NCBI GenBank assembly: GCA_018292915.2
Contig: JACVVK020000471.1
Coordinates: forward strand, 237,001 to 301,000
Direction of reading: 5' to 3'
DNA: 64,000 nt
Origin: Batillaria attramentaria
Taxonomy: Eukaryota > Mollusca > Gastropoda > Batillariidae
Of this stretch, positions 1-9,480 are shown one piece after another (within the stretch, counting starts at the first letter, position 1; every line of letters starts with the position of its first letter). The notes under the pieces are model-generated. The model worked only from the letters and a program-made list of their open reading frames with translations. It searched no databases and was not told the origin of the DNA. A program made the translations under genes and the position numbers.

Positions 1-828
1 TACGACCAAGCTCTGAAAGCACTACAGGAAACAGGAGCAGTTATTATTGCAGGACCTGAGAAATGCGGGAAAACAACATTAGGGCGAGAGCTTCTGGATC
101 ACTTTACAGAGGAGGGGTATACTCCACGTACAAAGTTCACTGATCCCACGATGTGGTCATCATACGTACGTGACCCTGACAAGAAATGCGCATTTCTGTT
201 CGATGAACGTTTTAAGGCCGGCGACAAAGCTGTCTCACAGAATACATGGACGCATTGTTTTAGAAACCTTCGTGAACGCCATTGTCCACTGGTGATAATT
301 GTCCAAACAAGCGAGAGAAAAGAGGAAGATGTACAAGCATTTTCTTTCTTACGGAATATTCCTGTTGTGTTTGCTGTAGGAGAGAAGACGAAAGACAGTG
401 CTTCCAAAACCATGACAGAAAAGGAAGATCAGCCAAGAAGAGAAGTCGGGAATACTGCAGTGGATCCTAGTGGCAAGGTTGGAGGAACGGCAAGAGAAAA
501 CACTGAAGAACACCAGTTGGACCTTGTCATTTTCATGCTAAACGAGCAGACTGGAAGAGGACCAGAGGCTGATGAATACGATGTCAAAAGACTGTTGAAG
601 ACAATAGGTGTCAGTGACAGTGAACTGAGAGAAGTGACTTGTGTTACAAGGTTGGGTGAAAAGAAAGACTGGCCCCCAAGGCCAGTGATAATAACTGTCA
701 AAACAATAGAAACAAAACAAAACATCATTGATTCCGCTTGGAAAATTACCCTCAAGGTGCGCATCCATCCTTATACAACAGAGAGCGAGATAGAGACACA
801 AAGAGCATTGTTCGGAAGATTAGGCTGA
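1..828 (+). CDS. Gene A, last exon only: nSTAND3-like NTPase plus ORF1p-like domain (5' partial)
   Basis: The reading frame is open from base 1 and stops at TGA 826-828, so this is the 3' part of the terminal exon of a plus-strand receptor gene whose other exons lie before the window. It aligns over its whole length with the last exons of genes B (from 18821) and C (from 44398). Walker A is GPEKCGKTT and the Walker B-like strand is AFLFDERF. After a linker comes the ORF1p-like stretch LDLVIF...VTRLGEKK...RPVIITV. Relative to gene B it has an in-frame loss of 8 codons in the linker before that domain. The family reading (novel STAND NTPase 3) rests on the pattern YDQALKAL-hydrophobic strand-P-loop-FLFD. 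ATP binding is expected from the motifs; function is inferred. Confidence 0.85.
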   Translation, partial: YDQALKALQETGAVIIAGPEKCGKTTLGRELLDHFTEEGYTPRTKFTDPTMWSSYVRDPDKKCAFLFDERFKAGDKAVSQNTWTHCFRNLRERHCPLVIIVQTSERKEEDVQAFSFLRNIPVVFAVGEKTKDSASKTMTEKEDQPRREVGNTAVDPSGKVGGTARENTEEHQLDLVIFMLNEQTGRGPEADEYDVKRLLKTIGVSDSELREVTCVTRLGEKKDWPPRPVIITVKTIETKQNIIDSAWKITLKVRIHPYTTESEIETQRALFGRLG

Positions 829-2100
829 CGGTGACACCTTGGCAATGAAGCTGAAAGTCAGGGCAAAGGTCGACAACTGAATGAAGTAGTATAACACGAG
901 GGCAGCATGAAGTAGTATTGGTAATGGGAATGTACGGTTCTGCAGTGTGACAAAATGTATAAGACGCTCTGAGACAACCAAAGACTAACGTGTAAAGTGA
1001 TGCTACACGTTCACGGAGTTGCAACGTTCTACTATCACCAAACCTGGTTACTTGAAACCTAAACGAACTGTTGAATTTTTGGTTGTTGTGTTTGTTTTGT
1101 TCGGTGTTTTGTGTTAGTTTGTTTGCTATTTTTTTGTTTGTGTGTTTGTTGTTGTTGTTTGTTCTTTTTTTGCTCAGCGAGGAGGGGGGGGGGGGGAGGG
1201 GGGATTACAGCTAAAAGGCTTCCATGTATCCAAAAACTACTCCTTACGTCGTCCAGCCCGGACTGAATAACCTACATAATTGTCTAATTGACATGTCGCC
1301 AGATTCTTATCGACAAGTCAGTGCAGCCAATCACAGTGCACCAACACTCCGACAGACAAATCACACGTGTGGGATTGTCTCAGTGTTGGAGTATTCGAGG
1401 ATTCCCAGCCACAACGTCCCCTCTCTTTTCTTTCTGTCTGTATCGATGACAGGGAACGCTCGATTCGCTGGACAAAGCTGACGTGTAATGGCAAAACATA
1501 GTAATAAATCTATGACGTCAGCTTTCGGGTAAAGACCATTACGTCAAAGTCTTCTATCTTCTAGACTTGCGTTAATTTTGTACTTTCGATTGTACTTTTT
1601 CATTTTTTTTTTCGCCATACTGACAATTTTCCATGCCCTGTTGACTGGATTTGGTGCTCTTCAGTTGTTTGAAATTGTGTCTGGGTGGTGTGTGTAATAG
1701 TAGGTGTTCGTACATGTAAATTGTTTGTCACCAGACCTGGGCACATGATGTGTGCATGAGATAAGTCTGTCAGATGGGAAAAGAAGGCTAAAGTTCCCGT
1801 GAGATGTAGCTGTGAACTACACGGCAAAGAGATCCACAAGATTTCTGTACTTGTTCAGATTTGTTGTGTGTTTATGATATTCACCATAATGGGTCGGACA
1901 GTATTTTTGCTTTTCTTTACCCTTTTCGTTTGTTTCATTGTGCGTTCCATTAGCTGTTTGGTGTTTGCTTTCTTGTGTAGAAACATTTCTTGACCTTCAT
2001 TGAATGATTCTGCTGTGTGTTTATGTGTGCAGCCGCGTGCGCATACAGTTGAGGAGAGAACGACAGCAAGTTCTAAAAATAGAGAATAAGTTAATGTTCG
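829..2100 (+). other. 3' flank of gene A
   Basis: No convincing coding exon is seen. The stretch is T-rich and G-rich and aligns closely with the 3' flank of gene B (19673-21180), so it is duplicated flank and probably partly 3' UTR. An AATAAA occurs at about 1503 in a T-rich context; the gene B copy has AATAAA at about 21161 where this copy reads AATAAG. Poly(A) site choice is uncertain. Confidence 0.5.
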
Positions 2101-2124
2101 TATATTTCACTTAGTCTGTCGCGC

Positions 2125-2156
<32 letters not shown>

Positions 2157-2171
2157 GTGTGTGTGTGTGTG
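2125..2171. repeat. (GT)n microsatellite
   Basis: Interrupted GT tract, also present at about 21199-21243 in the duplicated copy. Confidence 0.9.
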
Positions 2172-2773
2172 ATCACGTCATTTTTTATTTTATTTTGTTA
2201 CTCTAACTCTTGCCTATCACTCCACACAACGGAAAGTCCATGAAGGCTTTTAACATCTTTATTTTCTTTCTCTGCATGTCACTTTTAACCAAGAGATACA
2301 GTACATGGGTCACGATCAGAAAATAGAGACTCAACTCTGCTGGACCCTACAGATTGAATGTGATGTCATTTTGCAATCAGACAGTTCCATATTGTTTAGT
2401 CTTATCCATCTTAATTACCCGGTGTGTTATCCCAGGAAATTTCATAAATTCACTTATAAAGAAACCTTTGAGTTATTTTCTGCCTGTTATCTACCATATC
2501 CAGAAAATGTTTATTTGTTGAGCCGGTAGTACAGTGACAATTTTCCTTCTTTTTCGGAAAAGTACTGTTTCAGGTTTGTTTTTTTTTTTGTCTAGGGGTG
2601 GGTGTGGTGGGTGGGGGAGGGGTTGGGGGGTTGGGCAGTACCGGTATATTCGACCCCACTCACCCGAAATGGCACAGCAGTATGTTTTCTTTTCCGCTGT
2701 TGTAAGTTTCATTTTCACGTTTTGTTGCCTTGGTTGCATTTACTCATTACTTCCTAGTTCATGGTTTGCAATA

Positions 2774-3147
2774 ATAATAGTAATAATAATAATTACGTAT
2801 TTTGTAGGGACTTTACCCAATTTCTTGAATTGGCACAAAGCGCCGTCAGCTGAACCCAACACGCACGCTCACATGAATCACACGGATTCTCCCACACTGG
2901 ACATGAACACACACAATCACGTGGTGCGAGGGGTCAGTTCAGCTATTTACGTTTCGAAATTTAGAATAGCCTTTATTTTCGAATTTTATCTGCGGAACAT
3001 TTCCTAGCAGAGAGGGATCAGCCCGAATGGCGATAGAACGGTGCCATGTACGAAGAGAAAAAATTCTTTTGCCCCGAGTGGGGCTCGAACCTGATCTCTC
3101 GCACTGGTGGCGAAGTCACTTAACCACTAGACCACCGACCGCCCCGG
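2774..3147 (-). mobile_element. tRNA-derived SINE (family 1), minus strand, unit 1 only
   Basis: Read on the minus strand it begins GGGGCGGTCGGTGGTCTAGT followed by GGTTAAGTGAC (A-box-like) and GGTTCGAGCCCC (B-box-like). It continues through a body with CACGTGATTGTG and ends in AAAGCGCC-like sequence plus an (AAT)n tail at 2774-2793. It matches the plus-strand copies at 11819 and 39038. The cloverleaf cannot close as a functional tRNA and there is a long unrelated body, so it is a SINE and not a tRNA gene. Confidence 0.8.
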
Positions 3148-3590
3148 TTAGTTGTGAAGACTAACTCACTTTTAATGACAGGTATTCAACAGCTTGAGGA
3201 AAACTTTCCATGGAATGCGCCGACATTGTGCATCAGAACCATCATTTGGGTCTAAAATCTGAAACGATTGTGGTGACTCTGGTCAGTAATGTCCGTGTAA
3301 TTAGTCAGTTTTACCAGTGTATGTCTGTCCATCGTTGTTATAATGTGCGTGAGTGTCAGTGAGTGGTTGGCACTTTCAGTGGCTTCCCTTCGTGATATAA
3401 ACGGACTGTCGTGATTTGTGGTATGTATCGTAATTATAATTTCTTGCGGTGGACTGTTGTAGTAATAGACTTTTCCCTCTTTGGTAAGTTTCTTTTTGTT
3501 TTGGTCTTCAGTTCATGTTGTTCTGTATACGTAATCATAATTGTGAATGAAAAACAGAAACATATCTAATGTAAGCTTCCGACTTTGGTC

Positions 3591-3592
<2 letters not shown>

Positions 3593-3639
<47 letters not shown>
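3593..3639. repeat. (GT)n microsatellite
   Basis: Uninterrupted GT tract about 360 bp downstream of the segment shared with 22090-22260 in unit 2. Confidence 0.9.
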
Positions 3640-3640
<1 letters not shown>

Positions 3641-3850
3641 CTATCATGATGCTGTCCCCAACAACAATTTCAAAACTGAGATGACGCAAGTAAAAAAAAA
3701 AAAATCACAATTAACGTAACAAGGCAAACTTGCTCCTCACCCAAAGACCAAAAAATATTTACACTCTTACAATCGCATTTGTGTAGTACAATGCATGCAG
3801 GCGGTCAAGCGAGGACCACAAGTCAAACGCACATCGCCTTGAAATGTGAA

Positions 3851-3996
3851 TTAGATTGTGTTCCCGTCAGCTGAGCCACTGTTTCCGTACAATGGGATGA
3901 CGTTCTGGGCACCGTCAGTTCCTTCTTTTACAGCACGCGAGGCAACTGGATTGAGGTAGGCGTCAACAACAGCTGTGGCCGGCTCAGAGACAGGTT
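3851..3996 (-). CDS. M1 exon 7: C-terminal tail with YLNP motif
   Basis: Acceptor CTGTTGATTA-opposite ACAG before 3996, stop TAA at 3853-3851. It encodes EPVSEPATAVVDAYLNPVAS and an end rich in Gly/Ser/Asn with IPLY. The acceptor, length (146 bp) and stop are the same in M2 (22557-22702). Confidence 0.85.
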
Positions 3997-5090
3997 CTGT
4001 TGATAATTAAAAGAAAGAAACTGATGGCAAACCATAATAACACAAAACTATAACACAGTCACAAAATAAATACGACTATAGAGCAATTCCAGATTGTGTT
4101 AAAAAATGGACGTCAGTTACGCATATTTCTTAGTATCTAAATTTGCTTTTGCCCGAATAGTTATGTTCAAGCAATGTGCGCCTTTCTCTATACATTACAG
4201 ATTTTACGAAGGATTCTACAGTTTCGCGGCGTGAAGCAGATTCTAGGTAACTCTGTAACACATAGTTTGGTCTGTAAGAATACGGACGGAATGTTGCGAG
4301 AGTCCGGATGTGTATAATTCATATCACCTGTCACTCAAAAAAAGAAAAAAAGAAAGAAAGACAAAATCACTGCTTCCACAAGGTCTGGATAATACTGAAA
4401 ACACGCACTATGTCATGACCTGGTTGGTGCGATGTGTCAAGAAAACAAAGTCCTAGCAACCCATGCACTGTGTGAGTTGCTTGCCAGTATAACCATTTTT
4501 AACCATCACACAATACACACAATACATGGTGAATTCTTATCCCAGTGAGTCTGCAACACAATGGACTGATTCTCACAAACAAAGCGCACAATTTTGTCAT
4601 GATTTTCAAGATGGGCGCTCTTTACTAGCTGAGAAATCGTTACATGTTACCTTCGACAAACATTGGCAATCATTTTGATATTAACTAATTATGTGTAAAC
4701 CTTTCTCGCTAAAAACATATTCCATTTAACTTCAATTCCATTACTACCACTGTTTTATTTTTCAATAAATCGAATGACTTCGTACCGGCTCTATGTGGGA
4801 CAGGTATCAGGTAGCCATCAGCGGATTCTCCTGGAGCTTCGGGAAGTTCTCTCGGGGCTCGACATGGGAACACAGGGGCTGCTGAAATAAATCTAGAAAT
4901 GTAGGAAAAGGAACAGACCCCCCCTCCCCCCCTCTCTCTCTGAAGTAAGTACACACGACTAGAAATTTTGAAAGATCGAAAGACATCTCTATGTCTGAGT
5001 ATCAGTGTGTGTGTGTCAGTGTGTCTCTGTTTCTCTAAAGTAAATACATGTATTACATCAACTAGAAATGCATAAAAAGCAACAGAAATC

Positions 5091-5173
<83 letters not shown>

Positions 5174-6910
5174 CTGAGCATGGGTACATCTGTTCGTCCT
5201 GAACTTCCGAGTACAAATGATAGTCCCCTGTATCCTGACGACCTTCACCTTCTCTGTCAGTGTCAGGAACAGCAGCAACTCTTAACTCGGGTTGACAATC
5301 GCGGTTTCTCATGCCTGGCGCAAGTATAAAATAAACAGATAAATATATAAACAAATAAATAAAGAAACAAACAAACAAAAAAACAAAAAAAAATGATTTG
5401 CAAATACAAGCACTTCAGCGAACTAACAATGATTAAACAAATTTAAACGTTCTTCACGTTTAAGGTCTCGTGTTGTGATTCAGTTTGCATAAAAGGATGA
5501 GAGAGAGAGAGAGAGGATTGTAACTGTAATTTTGTTCTCACTTTGAAGCACACACGTGTCTACCACCGCACGCACACCGGCAGTCTGACATGCAGAAATC
5601 TACACCTACAACATAACGTATATGCATAAAAAACAACAACAATTAAACACATTTAAGCATAAATTATAACCTTTTATCGCACGGATAACCAGGACAGTGA
5701 TGACAGTCGCCGCAAAAGCAACGATACCGACACTTCCCAACACATTGACGTCTGGTCCAGGATGTGAAGTGGAGTCACCAAGAGTCTGAGGGTCTTCATC
5801 ATCACTCTTTGTTTCGGTTTTACCGCTGGCTGTCGTCAAGGAGAGGGACTCTGTCTCACTCTTTTCAAGTGGTTCTGCATACAGAGGAAGACAGTTAATC
5901 GATCAAAAAAAAAAAAAAAATCCTATAGCAGCTGATCAGTAAATCTGATATTGTTAATTATATTTCTTGCTATCCTGTCTACAATCATCGGAAGGAAAAA
6001 GACTTCGAGCCTTATCATCAGACGTCAGAATATCAGCGGCCAAGACACGTTCAGAGGGCAAGAGACCAGACGAAATCCATTCCCTATATGATTGTCTTGT
6101 ATCGTCTGCTATGTTACGACAGGATTTGAACCGTTTGTTCTTCTGCCTTTTCCACAGAACACCGAGAACATTTCAAAAAATCCTATCAGTAATAATAGCA
6201 TTTCACTATGTCATGTGAGTAAAATTAATGTGCAGTTTTAGGCTGAACTGTTTTCTTGGGTTTTTTTTTTTTTTACCGTCCGTGACGTCAGAAACTGCCT
6301 TGAAGTCAAGGGTGCTTCCGTCAGTAGTGCTTCTCAGTGTCGGTGGTCCTGAGCCACCTTGAGACTTTCCTGCGGAAATATGCAAGTTCCTGTTATTTTA
6401 GTTAGGTAAAACTGTTGGTGTTGGTTTGCGTTGCGATGGGCCAAAGTATCGAGGGACCCGTGCTCTGATGAAATATGCCGTGCAAAACGACAGACTTGGC
6501 GTCGCATGCGTTCACTGTAGGGACGTCGAGTTTGACCACAACCGATGGTCACATTTTTCAGAAAAATCGGTCGGCCTGCTGTGTGCGGTCATATTGATAG
6601 GGTGGACTGCTCGCTAGAACATAACATCAGAGTAGTCTTGATCTTACGTTTTAAGATGGGTCGACTGTCGTTATGCAAAAAATCAGATTTCATATTGATG
6701 AGGCACGCTGGTTCACAAAGAAACCATGGGTGTGAACATATCTACTGCGGTTATAGTCCTTTAGCACGTTGCTAGAGAGAGAGAGAGAGAGAGAGAGAAC
6801 TCGAACTCGAACTCGAACAGTTTATTGTTGAAGGTCTCACGCCCTTAACAATGATGTCGCGCAGAGTGTCAATACGATCACCCGGGCCAACAATTAAAGC
6901 TGTAACATTT

Positions 6911-7004
<94 letters not shown>

Positions 7005-8769
7005 TTTCCGTTTAGGTGCGAAAGAGGATCAGAACGTATGGGACTGTCCACTCCCAGTAATATCAGATTATCTAACATGCTTTGCCAAAAAAGGTAAATA
7101 CTATCTAAAGCAGGTTACTAGAATGCTTGCTTAACGCCCAATGTATCATAGAGAGCCAATTCAGGGCAGGTAATATAGAGCCTCTTTAAACACAAACAAC
7201 AACAACAAAAATTACCGGAGGTCACGATGGCAATTTATGCATTCTGTTGAGCCCGTCTTGTCTAGCGTCTAGGGCTGAAGAGATATATCGAGCCAAGCCT
7301 CTTATCTCCCACTCGTTATCGGATGCCAAGAGAGCAGCAACTTTTAGCCAACAGGGGTTCTTGATGTAATGCTGTTTTATACAGGCATTTCTAACATCTG
7401 AATAGACGGGGCAGACTAGTAGAAAGTGGAGTTCGTCTTCTTGCCCCTGTTTACACGACGGGCACAAACTTTCTACACCGCCGCTCGGATGTTCGTACCA
7501 GCGATCGTGGACCTTAAGAGGGGACACACGTAACCTGAATCTTGTTAGATTTATTCTAAACTTTTTTATTTTGACACAGGACAAATAATTTTCGGCAACC
7601 AGGTCAGATTTGAAAGACAGATACCATTGATACTTATCATTACCTTCCAGCTCAGAGTGCCAGTCCTGTCTGTTGCCAAGCAAGAGTCTCTCTTTAAACT
7701 CTGATAAAAACAATGAACAGTTCTCAACGCCTTCAGATACCCAGACAAACCCAAAGCCATGTTCAAAAAGGAACGCCTTCACCTTGGAGACCCAGTTCAA
7801 TTTTCCTAGTTCGTCCTGCTTGACAAGCATCTTGTACGCCTGTTTACATATCCTTGAGTCAGGGAGCCTTGTTAATTTTAACCAGTATCTGATGCATTTC
7901 AGGGCAGTCCTGATGAATAGAGGGTACCTACCTACCTCGCCGTAAGCCATTTTATTTGAGGAGTGTAATGGTAACCCAAGGAATTTTTTTATGGCAAAAG
8001 TATGTACCTTCTCTAACTGGTCAACACTTTCAAGTCCCCAAACTTCGGCAGCGTAGGTTAAAATAGGTTCTACTTGGGTATCAAAAAGTTTCCAAAATAG
8101 CGAATTGTTGGAAGCATTCAGTTGTCGTAGACATTTGCTAATTTGCACGACGCCATTTCTGCCTTTGTTGCAAAAATCTGTGACTGCACTTGAAATACTA
8201 AGTCTTGTGGTAAATGTTAAACCTAGGTATTTGTAAGAATTTGTTACTACTACTCTAGTTCCACCATAGAACCACTTTTCAGTTTTTCCCAAATAACCAC
8301 CATTCCTGAAGACCATGACACTGGTTTTTTCAAGATTAACTTCGAGGTGTAAGCGGTCAGCTTCCTTTTTTAGGCAGTCCAGCTGGTTTTGTAAGCCAAC
8401 TGGAGAATCAGAGAGCAAAATAACGTCGTCTGCGAAAAGCAACAAAAAAAGTTCTATAGCGCCAGGGATTAACTGTATTCCATGCTTACCTTGTTTTGAC
8501 ATTTCTATCGCCAGCTCATTTATCAGAAATGAAAATATCAAGGGGCTGAGCAGACACCCCTGCTTCACCCCGATGGGGCAGCTGAAGGAGGCTGATGTTC
8601 TCCCCTTGTCCCGCACACAAGCGACCACAGACTTGTAAATGGCTCGAAGAGCACTAAACATTTTACCTCCCACCCCAGCCCGTCTTAATACCGCCCACAG
8701 GATGTTCTACTGTTCAGAAATAAGATTCATTCATTTATTCTCTCTCTCTCTCTCTCTCTCTCCATCCTG

Positions 8770-8810
<41 letters not shown>

Positions 8811-8939
8811 AATGAATGAATCTTATTTCTGAACAGTAGAAGTTTCCACACAAAGGTCAAATTTCTAACTTGCCGTTGTTACAGCTACTACTTAGACAGC
8901 ATTACTAAATATTATCAATAAAAAGTAAAACGAAAATAC

Positions 8940-8988
<49 letters not shown>

Positions 8989-9396
8989 CTAAAATGTTAA
9001 AGATCAGATCCGTTCCTTTCTCAGGTTCATCGTTCACCCAGAATCGCCATGTGGTGTTGTCAGACTGATCCGCGACTTTTGTCAGTTTGTAAGTCCATGG
9101 CCGTTCCAAACAGCTGCAGTAGTCGACAGAACGTCGGCACCTCCCAGTTTTGTCTACTATAATTTTGCAATAATGGAAATATTCCACACTTTGTGTGTGA
9201 TCTACGTGGCCCATCTTGGCTATAGTTATTGTGAACAAATCTTGACTGTTGGTGCATGCTGTGATACTCAAACTAAACTCGAGAGAAATGCGTGAGTTCT
9301 CTGCAGCAGTCAGTACTGAGCCGGTCAGACCTTGAAACGTCATATTGTAGTGACCTTGAGAAAAAAGGAAAACCGACAGTGCACGTAGCGTAGTCT

Positions 9397-9480
<84 letters not shown>

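Noticed and set aside
1600..1839. Minus-strand ORF conserved between units (again at 20567-20911)
   Set aside because: Conservation is explained by the segmental duplication. There is no signal peptide, splice logic or domain, and the N-terminal part sits opposite the 3' flank of A/B.
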